DNA of 8,035 bases from Balneolaceae bacterium (GCA_007123785.1 SLGL01000238.1:1-8035), one strand, 5' to 3'. Positions 1 to 6,605 are shown, counted from the first letter of the stretch. The notes: a model not told the origin generated them from the sequence alone. Numbers and translations are program-made.

Positions 1-320
1 ACAATCCCGACGACCTGAAAAAGTTTGGCGACGTGGGCGAATTTCAGAAAGAACTGGCCGACAAATTTTTCGATTATTACGGAACGGTTTTTAAGGACAG
101 TGCCCTTTCATCCAAAGAAAAAGCACTCATTGCACTTGCTGTTGCCCACACCGTCCAGTGCCCGTACTGCATCGATGCCTACACCGAGGAAAGCCTGGAA
201 AAAGGATATTCCGAGGAGCAGATGATGGAAGCTGTTCACGTGGCTACTGCTATCCGCGGAGGTTCGTCTCTGGTTCACGGCGTACAGATGATGAATAAAG
301 TTGACAAACTGACGATGTAA
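1..320 (+). CDS. Arsenosugar-associated AhpD/CMD-like protein (5' partial)
   Basis: The reading frame is open from the left edge (first full codon at 3), so the GTG at 33 is probably internal and a few N-terminal residues lie outside the window. The visible protein starts NPDDLKKFGD and ends at TAA 318-320. It is a compact all-helical carboxymuconolactone decarboxylase/alkylhydroperoxidase-D-like domain. The segment EKALIALAVAH leads into the redox motif CPYC (codons at 159-161 and 168-170), followed by IDAY. AhpD has CxxCxxxH here, so the His position is Tyr. IRGGSSLVHG near the C-terminus is typical of the subfamily found next to arsS. Members are annotated as peroxidase-like proteins, some with selenocysteine; this one uses two ordinary cysteines. 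A thiol redox role beside ArsS is inferred, and the substrate is unknown. It probably shares a transcript with arsS, 50 bp downstream. Confidence 0.85.
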   Translation, partial: NPDDLKKFGDVGEFQKELADKFFDYYGTVFKDSALSSKEKALIALAVAHTVQCPYCIDAYTEESLEKGYSEEQMMEAVHVATAIRGGSSLVHGVQMMNKVDKLTM

Positions 321-334
321 TCTGCCCTTTCACC

Positions 335-351
335 GAGATTTTTTAAATCTC
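335..351 (+). other. Intercistronic hairpin before arsS
   Basis: GAGATTT (335-341) and AAATCTC (345-351) form a perfect 7-bp stem with a TTT loop, centred in the 50-bp gap between the CMD-like gene and arsS. No T-run follows on either strand, so it is not a standard intrinsic terminator. An mRNA processing or stability element that sets the ratio of the two products is possible. The stem is mostly A/T and therefore only moderately stable. The repeat is seen; the function is inferred. Confidence 0.4.
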
Positions 352-370
352 AATCAAGAATTCCCGAAAA

Positions 371-1417
371 ATGAAATCTCTCATAGCTCAAAGCCACTCC
401 CTTTCCAACCCGAAAAAACAGCTCGATGTAATCAACAACCAGAATGACAGGGTGAAAAACCTGGACAAGTTTGAGAAAAAACTGAACGAAATCGGCCTGT
501 ATCCGCTGAAACCGACCGGTATCGAGATTTTTCAGATTAACGTCGGTTATATGTGCAACATGACCTGCAAACACTGCCACGTGGATGCCGGGCCGGACCG
601 GAAGGAGATCATGAGCCGTGAAACCCTGGAGCATTGCCTTCGTGCGTTGGATCACAGTGAAATTACTACGGTGGACCTGACCGGGGGAGCTCCGGAGATG
701 AACCCGCATTTTCGATGGTTTGTAGATGAAGTTTCCAAGCTGAAAAAGCATATCATCGTACGATCTAATCTCACCATTCTGGATACCAGAAAATTTGAAG
801 ATCTACCTCAGTTTTTGGCGGATCGCAGTGTGGAAATTACCTGTTCACTTCCGTTCTACAGCAGACGCAGAACCGATGCTCAGCGGGGTGAAGGAACGTA
901 TGATAAATCGATGAAGGTTTTGAAATTGTTAAATGATATTGGCTACGGGAAAAAGGGAACCGGTCTGGTTTTAAATCTGGTTTATAATCCTGTGGGTGCA
1001 TTCCTGCCACCTGATCAGGAATCGCTCAAAAAGGATTATAAAAAAAGGCTTTGGGATGATCACAAAATCCTGTTCAATGACCTCTTTACTATCACCAATC
1101 TGCCAATCAGCCGATACCTCAACTTTTTGATGATGAGCGGTAATCTGGAGGAGTACATGGAAAAGCTGGTCACATCGTTCAATCCATCAGCGGCGATGGG
1201 AGTAATGTGCCGAAATACCATCTCTATCGGTTGGGACGGCAATCTGTACGACTGTGATTTTAATCAGATGCTAAAACTCAAAACCAATCACGGGGCTCCG
1301 GATCACATTAAAAACTGGGATCTGGAAAAACTGAACAGCCGGGAAATTGTGGTGAATCAGCACTGCTACGGATGTACGGCAGGAGCGGGGAGCAGCTGCG
1401 GCGGAGCGGTTACCTGA
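371..1417 (+). CDS. arsS: Arsenosugar biosynthesis radical SAM protein ArsS
   Basis: This 348-residue cytosolic radical SAM enzyme belongs to the family needed for arsenosugar synthesis. The family is understood to attach the 5'-deoxyadenosyl group of SAM to dimethylated arsenic made by ArsM. The cluster motif CNMTCKHC has C62, C66 and C69 in the CxxxCxxC spacing that holds the 4Fe-4S cluster. TGGAPEM (104-110) is the SAM-binding glycine-rich motif. The C-terminal half (DUF3641-like) has C280, C295 and the tail HCYGCTAGAGSSCGG with C332, C335 and C343, which may bind a second cluster or the arsenic. The protein ends five residues after C343, as is usual in this family, so it is full length. 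Some relatives have selenocysteine in this region; here all positions are Cys. ATG 371 has no Shine-Dalgarno sequence, but the CMD-like partner 50 bp upstream supports the gene call. Confidence 0.92.
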   Translation: MKSLIAQSHSLSNPKKQLDVINNQNDRVKNLDKFEKKLNEIGLYPLKPTGIEIFQINVGYMCNMTCKHCHVDAGPDRKEIMSRETLEHCLRALDHSEITTVDLTGGAPEMNPHFRWFVDEVSKLKKHIIVRSNLTILDTRKFEDLPQFLADRSVEITCSLPFYSRRRTDAQRGEGTYDKSMKVLKLLNDIGYGKKGTGLVLNLVYNPVGAFLPPDQESLKKDYKKRLWDDHKILFNDLFTITNLPISRYLNFLMMSGNLEEYMEKLVTSFNPSAAMGVMCRNTISIGWDGNLYDCDFNQMLKLKTNHGAPDHIKNWDLEKLNSREIVVNQHCYGCTAGAGSSCGGAVT

Positions 1418-1665
1418 TTTGGAGTCTTTAAAATCGCTCAATTGAAAATCGAGTATCTTCTCAATCGGTTAATCCTTTGATATCCTATTAAACGATTTAG
1501 CGACGAAACGATTTCCGATTTTATGTATGATGAACGTTCAAAAAACAGGTACATCATAACAGAAAAAAGAAAAAGACCCTTACCAATGAACAGATCACAA
1601 ATTTTTTTACAACTTTTCAGGGCTGAAATGATGTTATTGAGTACACCGGATAAAATATTTATGCT
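1418..1665. other. Gene-free spacer with palindrome and short repeats
   Basis: This A/T-rich 248-bp gap separates arsS from the sugar dehydrogenase gene. I see no credible coding region. It holds a 9-bp direct repeat AAACGATTT (1490-1498 and 1506-1514), a perfect 10-bp palindrome TGAACGTTCA (1531-1540), and flanking inverted 7-mers TATGATG (1526-1532) and CATCATA (1552-1558). No clear terminator for arsS and no convincing -10/-35 pair were found. Any regulatory role is inferred. Confidence 0.4.
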
Positions 1666-3084
1666 ATGGACAAAATATATCATCTTCTCCTTTCCTTCTT
1701 TTTTGTTGTGATCTCTTTTCCTCTGGCAGCTCAAAACACCACAAACGACCCGTTCCCCGAACCGATAAAAGCAGAAGAAGGTCTTGTGATTGTGGATGTG
1801 TCTGAATTTGCCTCTCTTCCGGATTATGATGAAGAACCTGCCCGAATGATGATTTTGATTGATGAACCGGGTACTTCACGGATGTTTGTGAACGATATGT
1901 ACGGGCCGATTTATAGCATCAGTTACGACGGAAGTGAGGTGGAACTGTACGTTAATATCAATGATTCCGAATGGGGTATTGAAGTGGAATACAGCGGTCG
2001 TGAAAGGGGATTTCAGAGCATGGCATTTCATCCCGATTTTGGCCGTGAAGGTGTGCCGGGATATGGCCGATTTTACACATTTACGGATGTTCCTAATGAG
2101 GAGACAAAAATTGACTTTGGTACGGATGACGGAAACTTTACTCATCAGACCGTGCTGCATGAGTGGAGGGCTGAAGATCCTGAGGCTGTCCGGTATAATG
2201 GCAGTCCTCCTCGTGAACTTATGCGGTTCCAGCAGCCGTTTGGCAATCATAACGCCGGGCAGCTTGCTTTTTACCCGCTGGCTGAACCGGGTGATGATGA
2301 ATACGGGTATCTCTATATCGGTTCAGCAGATGGCGGAAGCGGCGGAGATCCACTTAATTTGTCGCTCGATTTGAATTCGGCATTCGGAAAAATGCTTCGG
2401 ATTGATCCGCTCGGTTCAAACAGTGAAAACGGGAAGTATGGTATTCCAGCAGACAATCCTTTTGTGGGGCAAGACGGAACTTTGGGAGAAATTTATGCAT
2501 ACGGAATGCGCAACCCGCAGCGGTTTGGCTGGGATCCTGCCAATGGAAACCTGTTTATGGCAGATATCGGCCAGAATATCGTGGAAAAAGTGAGCCTGGT
2601 GCCTAAAGGAGGAAACCTCGGCTGGAATGAATGGGAGGGAAGCTACCGTTTCATCAGCCGTTCCGAGGTTGTTTTGGATGACCCCCGAAGTGATCCCGAC
2701 GTTGTATTTCCCGTGGTTGAATACGGACGTTACGATTCGCTCATGGCCAATCGGGTGGCAGTAACAGGAGTTCATATATATCGGTCGGGTCCGGTTTCGC
2801 AGCTTATGAACAAAGTGCTCTTCGGTGATATGGTGAACGGAGAAATATTCTGGTTTGATGCAGACAATCTTCCCGAAGGAGGGAATCAGGGGTTCCACAG
2901 AATTTTACTGCGTGACCATTCCGGTGATTCCAAAACATTTCTGGAACTCATTCAGGAAAAAAACAGGAAACAGGGCAGAGAGGCAGCCTCGAGAACAGAT
3001 CTGCGTTTTGGTACCGGCCCCGATGATCAGTTTTTTCTTCTGAACAAACAGGATGGAACGGTTCGGTTGTTGATGCCTGAGTGA
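1666..3084 (+). CDS. Secreted PQQ-dependent sugar dehydrogenase (GSDH family)
   Basis: This 472-residue protein is exported by an N-terminal signal peptide: MDK, a hydrophobic stretch at about 5-20, and a likely cut within or after LAA at 20-22. The rest is a glucose/sorbosone dehydrogenase six-bladed beta-propeller. Diagnostic segments in order are GFQSMAFHPDF (115-125), FGNHNAGQLAFYP (192-204) with the probable catalytic base H195, LYIGSADGGSGGDP (216-229), YGMRNPQRFGWD (279-290), and ADIGQN...EKVS...GGNLGWNEWEG (299-325). Family members oxidise aldoses or polyols in the periplasm using PQQ and Ca2+ and pass electrons to a respiratory acceptor. The exact substrate cannot be read from the sequence. 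No PQQ synthesis gene is in the window, so the cofactor must come from elsewhere. The start at 1666 is chosen because it gives a complete signal peptide; there is no Shine-Dalgarno sequence. The gene has its own unit, with gaps of 248 and 91 bp on either side. Confidence 0.88.
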   Translation: MDKIYHLLLSFFFVVISFPLAAQNTTNDPFPEPIKAEEGLVIVDVSEFASLPDYDEEPARMMILIDEPGTSRMFVNDMYGPIYSISYDGSEVELYVNINDSEWGIEVEYSGRERGFQSMAFHPDFGREGVPGYGRFYTFTDVPNEETKIDFGTDDGNFTHQTVLHEWRAEDPEAVRYNGSPPRELMRFQQPFGNHNAGQLAFYPLAEPGDDEYGYLYIGSADGGSGGDPLNLSLDLNSAFGKMLRIDPLGSNSENGKYGIPADNPFVGQDGTLGEIYAYGMRNPQRFGWDPANGNLFMADIGQNIVEKVSLVPKGGNLGWNEWEGSYRFISRSEVVLDDPRSDPDVVFPVVEYGRYDSLMANRVAVTGVHIYRSGPVSQLMNKVLFGDMVNGEIFWFDADNLPEGGNQGFHRILLRDHSGDSKTFLELIQEKNRKQGREAASRTDLRFGTGPDDQFFLLNKQDGTVRLLMPE

Positions 3085-3100
3085 GGTTTGTTTAAAAAAC

Positions 3101-3130
3101 TGGACAATCTCATTCCGAAAACCGTTATAA
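3101..3130 (+). promoter_or_regulatory. Candidate promoter for the osmC-like gene
   Basis: TGGACA (3101-3106) resembles a -35 box and TTATAA (3125-3130) a -10 box, separated by 18 bp. Transcription would start near 3137, about 40 bases before the ATG at 3176. Both boxes are imperfect matches to the general sigma-70 consensus, and Bacteroidota-like organisms often use a different -7 motif, so this is weak support. Confidence 0.25.
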
Positions 3131-3175
3131 AATTCGGTATTTTCCAGTAAAACAAATCACAATCAAACTTCAAAG

Positions 3176-3595
3176 ATGAAAATATCGATACAACGGCTGA
3201 ACGATGCCGTGCACATGGAAGCAATTAATGAAGACGGGATCACTCTTCAGATGGACGGTAACGAAAAAATCGGGGGCATCAACGGCGGGTTCCGTCCCAT
3301 GCAGATGCTTCTTGCGGCAGCAGGCGGCTGCTCAGCAATCGACGTAGTGGGTATATTAAAAAAACAGAAACAAAATCCCGATGAACTCCGGATTGAAGTG
3401 ACCGGTGACCGGGTAAATGTGGATACCTACTCCGAGTTCAAGTCCATTCATATGCATTTCATCATGAAAGGCTCACATCTTGATGAAAAAAAAGTCTCCC
3501 GTGCTATCGACCTCTCTTTGACCAAGTACTGCTCTGTATCCAAAATACTGGAAAAAACGGCAAAGATTACGAGCAGCTTTGAGATAGTTGAGTGA
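3176..3595 (+). CDS. OsmC family protein
   Basis: This 139-residue cytosolic protein has the OsmC/Ohr/YhfA fold. The segment GGFRPMQMLLAAAGGCSAIDVV carries C52 at the start of the long central helix, and KYCSV carries C119. These are the two cysteines that act as peroxidatic and resolving residues in Ohr/OsmC hydroperoxide reductases. The C-terminal ILEKTAKITSSFEI strand closes the domain. Length and motif spacing fit the YhfA-like branch of OsmC rather than classical Ohr. The family detoxifies organic hydroperoxides or other electrophiles, but many YhfA-like members have no proven substrate, so no specific reaction is assigned. It stands alone: 91 bp after the sugar dehydrogenase and 365 bp before metZ. 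Start ATG 3176 gives the expected N-terminal beta-strand; there is no Shine-Dalgarno sequence. Confidence 0.88.
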   Translation: MKISIQRLNDAVHMEAINEDGITLQMDGNEKIGGINGGFRPMQMLLAAAGGCSAIDVVGILKKQKQNPDELRIEVTGDRVNVDTYSEFKSIHMHFIMKGSHLDEKKVSRAIDLSLTKYCSVSKILEKTAKITSSFEIVE

Positions 3596-3654
3596 AGTGC
3601 CGTGACATCTGAGAACTTGTGGTAAAGTCGACGGAAGAGTCGATCCGGGAATAT

Positions 3655-3681
3655 CCCAAATATCTTAATGGGTTCTTTTTT
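3655..3681 (+). terminator. Possible weak terminator after osmC-like gene
   Basis: CCCA (3655-3658) pairs with TGGG (3669-3672), followed at once by TTCTTTTTT (3673-3681). The T-run is good, but the stem has only 4 bp and a 10-base loop. Two further small hairpins just upstream (3628-3643, 3647-3657) may add to it. The position, 60 bp after the osmC-like stop codon, is sensible. Confidence 0.25.
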
Positions 3682-3836
3682 CGCATAAAATCGTCCGATG
3701 ACTTGCCTGATATTTTATCATTGACAAGACAATTATTCCTCAGAATTTTAATTTGAAAAAGAAGAAGTTGCGAAAAAAGAGTGATATACCTGTGCTCACT
3801 TTAATCAATCAGCATCTATTGGATTATTCCCCCCTT

Positions 3837-3875
3837 GTACCGTTACCCGGCAGCCGGGTTATTGCTGTCGTGTAC
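3837..3875 (+). promoter_or_regulatory. Structured leader element with two exclusive folds
   Basis: Fold A: ACCCGG (3845-3850) pairs with CCGGGT (3854-3859) around a CAG triloop, and GTACCG (3837-3842) can close it with CG(T)GTAC (3869-3875, one bulged T). Fold B: GGCAGC (3849-3854) pairs with GCTGTC (3864-3869, one G-U pair). The two folds share bases 3849-3854, so they exclude each other. It lies 85 bp before metZ. It matches no riboswitch class I can name, and no T-run follows. The pairings are seen; a regulatory role is inferred. Confidence 0.3.
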
Positions 3876-3960
3876 GTCTGAACTTGCACCAGCCTTGTTT
3901 TAGTCATATCATTCCGTACTCACGATAGTTAAAATATTCAGTTTAAATCGAATCCCCCCA

Positions 3961-5133
3961 ATGTCTGAAAAGAAAAAGTTTGAAACGGATGCAATCCGCA
4001 CACAGACTCCGATCACGGATGAGCGCGAGCATTCCACGCCAATCTACATGACTTCAAGTTTCCGGTTTGATTCGGCAGAGCAGGCCCGTGCACTTTTTGC
4101 AAACGAGATTGAAGGCAATGTGTATAGCCGATACTCCAATCCGACCACAGATGAATTTATAGATAAAATGTGCAAAATGGAGGGGGCAGAGTCCGGTGTG
4201 GCAACTGCTTCGGGTATGGCGGCCGTATTCAGCAGCCTTGCTGCACTGCTAAGTCAGGGAGATCACGTTTTGGCTTCGCGTTCGCTGTTTGGCTCTTCTC
4301 ATCAGATCTTGAGTCAGATTTTGCCGCGCTGGGGCATTTCGTTTACCTATGCTGATACGGATGATACCAACCGGTGGGAAGAGCTGGTTCAGCCAAATAC
4401 CAAAATGCTTTTTCTGGAAACTCCCTCAAATCCGGGACTGGATTTGATCGATCTGGAGTGGGCCGGTGAGTTTGCGGAAGCCCACAACCTGATTAATATG
4501 GTCGATAACTGTTTTGCCACTCCTTACCTGCAGAGGCCGATGGACTACGGAGCAGATGTGGTTCAGCACTCTGCCACCAAATTTATTGACGGACAGGGAC
4601 GCGCCATCGGCGGTGTAATCGTGGGAAAAGAAAAATATATGGAAGAAATCAGCTTTTTTTCACGCCATTCCGGCCCGGCCCTTTCTCCGTTCAATGCCTG
4701 GCTTTTTAGTAAAAGCCTCGAAACGCTGCCGATTCGGATGGAGCGCCACTGTGATAATGCTGAGGCACTGGCAGAATTTTTAGGAGAACACCCTAAAGTT
4801 AACTTTGTAAAGTATCCGTTTCATAAAGACCATCCGCAGTCAGACCTGGCAAAAAAACAGATGAAACGGGGCGGCGGAGTGGTCTGCTTCGAAGTTGAAG
4901 GAGGTTTGAATGGTGCCAAATCATTTATCGACAAAATCAGTATGATTTCCCGCTCGGCAAACCTGGGAGACACCCGAAGCATTGTCACACATCCGGCATC
5001 CACCACGCATTCCAAACTAACGGAAGAGGAGCGGCAGGCGGTCGGTATTACTCCGGGACTGGTTCGTATCGCGGTAGGGCTGGAGCACAAAGCTGACATT
5101 ATCAGCGATGTGGAACAGGCACTGAACGGTTAA
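3961..5133 (+). CDS. metZ: O-succinylhomoserine sulfhydrylase (MetZ-type)
   Basis: This 390-residue cytosolic enzyme of the Cys/Met-metabolism PLP family makes homocysteine from sulfide and an activated homoserine (O-succinyl or O-acetyl). Y55 and R57 in YSRYSNPT contact the PLP phosphate from the neighbouring subunit. SGMAA (84-88) is the phosphate-binding loop, D182 in VDN holds the pyridine nitrogen, and K207 in SATKFIDGQGR forms the Schiff base. The DGQGR signature after the lysine favours the direct-sulfhydrylation MetZ group over cystathionine gamma-synthases, which usually have GHSD there. SANLGDTRSIVTHPASTTH (332-350) and R369 complete the substrate site. Length and motifs indicate an intact gene. 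Whether it prefers succinyl or acetyl homoserine cannot be settled from the sequence. ATG 3961 directly follows a run of six C and one A, with no Shine-Dalgarno sequence. No other methionine gene is adjacent. Confidence 0.9.
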   Translation: MSEKKKFETDAIRTQTPITDEREHSTPIYMTSSFRFDSAEQARALFANEIEGNVYSRYSNPTTDEFIDKMCKMEGAESGVATASGMAAVFSSLAALLSQGDHVLASRSLFGSSHQILSQILPRWGISFTYADTDDTNRWEELVQPNTKMLFLETPSNPGLDLIDLEWAGEFAEAHNLINMVDNCFATPYLQRPMDYGADVVQHSATKFIDGQGRAIGGVIVGKEKYMEEISFFSRHSGPALSPFNAWLFSKSLETLPIRMERHCDNAEALAEFLGEHPKVNFVKYPFHKDHPQSDLAKKQMKRGGGVVCFEVEGGLNGAKSFIDKISMISRSANLGDTRSIVTHPASTTHSKLTEEERQAVGITPGLVRIAVGLEHKADIISDVEQALNG

Positions 5134-5224
5134 ATGTCTCCTGCCGTGGTTATTATGGATTGTATGCTATCTTTTCGTTAGCCTGAATTATATTGATGAA
5201 TCTTTGATTTATTTATCGAGTCAT

Positions 5225-5236
5225 TTTGATATCAAA
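5225..5236. promoter_or_regulatory. Perfect 12-bp palindrome, candidate operator
   Basis: TTTGATATCAAA is an exact palindrome centred at 5230/5231, in the 154-bp gap between metZ and the amidohydrolase gene. It lies 8 bp upstream of the candidate -35 box at 5244, which suits an activator or repressor dimer site. Its A/T richness raises the odds of chance occurrence. The gap otherwise shows no clear metZ terminator. Confidence 0.3.
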
Positions 5237-5243
5237 CATTCCT

Positions 5244-5273
5244 GTGACATCTTCATGATACGTATCTTGTAAT
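5244..5273 (+). promoter_or_regulatory. Candidate promoter for amidohydrolase gene
   Basis: GTGACA (5244-5249) and TGTAAT (5268-5273), with an 18-bp spacer, each differ by one base from the sigma-70 hexamers. The start would fall near 5280, leaving a very short leader before ATG 5288. It is plausible but unproven, because promoter rules in this group of bacteria differ from those of E. coli. Confidence 0.3.
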
Positions 5274-5287
5274 CAAAAAATAGTGCC

Positions 5288-6586
5288 ATGATCCATTCAA
5301 GAAATTTATTTACAGTTTTATTAACTGTTTTTTTACTAATGTTTATTTCCTGTGGTGATACCCCTTCTGATCAGGAAGATCTCTTGATTTTTACTAATGT
5401 AACCATATGGGACGGTGTTTCTCAAACTATGGAGCCGAACTCTGCACTGGTTACGAGCAACGGTCGTGTCGTGGATATCCTGGATATGAATGATCCCGAT
5501 TTTCCCGAAGAAGCTGAAACGGTGGATCTGAATGGAGGATTTGTCATACCCGGACTGATTAACGCACACGGACATGTGGGTACGGCAAGAGGCCTTGAAA
5601 CCGGGCCTGATATTCATTCCGAAGAAAATGTACGGGATCAGCTTGCACTCTATGCCCGCTACGGAGTGACTACGGTTGTAAGCCTGGGTGATGAACCACA
5701 GGAAGCGTTCACGGTACGCGATCAGGCCGATTTTTCTGCCAACGGACTCGCACGCCTGTTTTTGTCGGGCCCGGTTCTGAATCCATCTACACCGGAGGAA
5801 GCTTTTGACGATGTTGGCGATCTGATGCAGAACAATCCCGACTGGACCAAAATACGTGTAGATGACGGACTTGGCCAGCGTGAAAAAATGCAGCCGGAGG
5901 TTTATTCGGCGGTGATTGAAGCCTCACACGAACAGGGTGTGCCACTTGCCGCACATATCGTGGCACTGGAGGATGCAAAAGGAATTCTCGAACATAACGG
6001 AGACCTGATTGCTCACAGTGTGCGTGATGAAGAGGTAGACCGTGAACTGATCGACCTGATGCTGGAGCGCGATATCTGTATTACTCCAACACTAACCCGC
6101 GAAGTTTCCGTATTTGTTTATGCCGAACGTCCTGACTTTTTTGATGATCCCTTTTTCCTGGGCGAAGCTGATCCTGACGTCATCGAACAGCTTGAAGACC
6201 CGGATGTTCAGCAACGCTATACCGGAGCTGCAGCGGATTATTTCAGGGAAGCCCTGCCGCTTGCTACTGAGAATATGATGACACTGCACAATGCAGGTAT
6301 TCGGGTTGCAATGGGCACGGATAGCGGACCACCTGCCCGCTTTCAGGGATATTTCGAGCACATGGAGATGGAGATGATGGAAGAGGCAGGAATGACTGCA
6401 CCTGAAGTTCTTCGCTCAGCTACACGCTATGCTGCCGAGTGCATGCAAATTGATGATGAAATCGGCACCCTCGAGCCCGGCAAGTGGGCCGATTTTGTGG
6501 TGTCAGAAGAAAATCCTTTTGAGACAATAACCAATCTCAGAACCATTCAGGGGGTTTATATCGGGGCGATTGAAGTACAGAGATAG
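5288..6586 (+). CDS. Lipoprotein-like metal-dependent amidohydrolase
   Basis: This 432-residue protein belongs to the amidohydrolase superfamily, on the imidazolonepropionase/Xaa-Pro dipeptidase-like branch. The N-terminus has a hydrophobic stretch (about 7-20) ending FISC, so C22 is a likely lipidation site and the enzyme would be anchored outside the cytoplasm. F at -3 of the lipobox is unusual but tolerated. The TIM-barrel metal site appears complete: H94 and H96 (NAHGH), a probable carbamylated bridging K188 (TKIRVDDG), H223 (AAHIVAL), H243 (IAHS) and D345 (GTDSG). This points to a binuclear hydrolase of cyclic amides or dipeptides. The C-terminus (IGTLEPGKWADFVV, 392-405) is the usual return to the beta-sandwich domain. 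The substrate is unknown. The protein is strongly acidic around 282-308, as in salt-adapted bacteria. It is convergent with hemE, 19 bp away. Confidence 0.88.
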   Translation: MIHSRNLFTVLLTVFLLMFISCGDTPSDQEDLLIFTNVTIWDGVSQTMEPNSALVTSNGRVVDILDMNDPDFPEEAETVDLNGGFVIPGLINAHGHVGTARGLETGPDIHSEENVRDQLALYARYGVTTVVSLGDEPQEAFTVRDQADFSANGLARLFLSGPVLNPSTPEEAFDDVGDLMQNNPDWTKIRVDDGLGQREKMQPEVYSAVIEASHEQGVPLAAHIVALEDAKGILEHNGDLIAHSVRDEEVDRELIDLMLERDICITPTLTREVSVFVYAERPDFFDDPFFLGEADPDVIEQLEDPDVQQRYTGAAADYFREALPLATENMMTLHNAGIRVAMGTDSGPPARFQGYFEHMEMEMMEEAGMTAPEVLRSATRYAAECMQIDDEIGTLEPGKWADFVVSEENPFETITNLRTIQGVYIGAIEVQR

Positions 6587-6605
6587 GTGTTCGGTTTGAT
6601 GTTCT

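Larger units (their letters stand above)
3596..3960. other. 365-bp gene-free metZ leader region
   Basis: No convincing coding region lies here. Small hairpins occur at 3628-3643 (TCGAC/GTCGA with a GGAAGA loop), 3647-3657 (GGGA/TCCC), 3655-3672 (CCCA/TGGG) and 3837-3875. A perfect TTGACA occurs at 3721-3726 but has no good -10 box at 16-18 bp. A TAAAAT at 3930-3935 could be a -10 close to metZ, without a clear -35. I looked for the conserved cores of S-box (SAM-I) and SAM-II riboswitches, which often precede sulfhydrylase genes, and did not find them. The length, together with the structured element, suggests leader regulation of metZ, but that is inference. Confidence 0.4.

Noticed and set aside
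33..35. GTG as the true start of the first gene
   Set aside because: The frame stays open to the window edge, and the residues encoded before GTG (NPDDLKKFGD) fit the family N-terminus, so the gene most likely begins outside.
350..751. 133-codon minus-strand ORF
   Set aside because: It lies antisense to the well-supported arsS gene and shows no recognisable domain.
1490..1514. CRISPR-like or mobile-element repeat
   Set aside because: There are only two 9-bp copies with a 7-bp spacer and no associated genes, so it is at most a regulatory direct repeat.
1523..1711. 62-codon plus-strand ORF before the sugar dehydrogenase
   Set aside because: It overlaps the signal-peptide region of the dehydrogenase in another frame, is low-complexity basic and hydrophobic, and matches nothing I recognise.
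2416..2898. 160-codon minus-strand ORF
   Set aside because: It is antisense to the conserved GSDH propeller motifs and has no domain signal of its own.
3837..3875. S-box (SAM-I) riboswitch reading of the ACCCGGCAGCC element
   Set aside because: It partly resembles the GCAACC part of S-box RNAs, but the flanking conserved AGAGG/GAGGGA and AGGTGC segments are absent in the right order.
3711..3880. Open frame of about 55 codons in the metZ leader with a TTG at 3753
   Set aside because: It has no good start or ribosome site, a lysine-rich low-complexity beginning and no family resemblance; it is probably chance.
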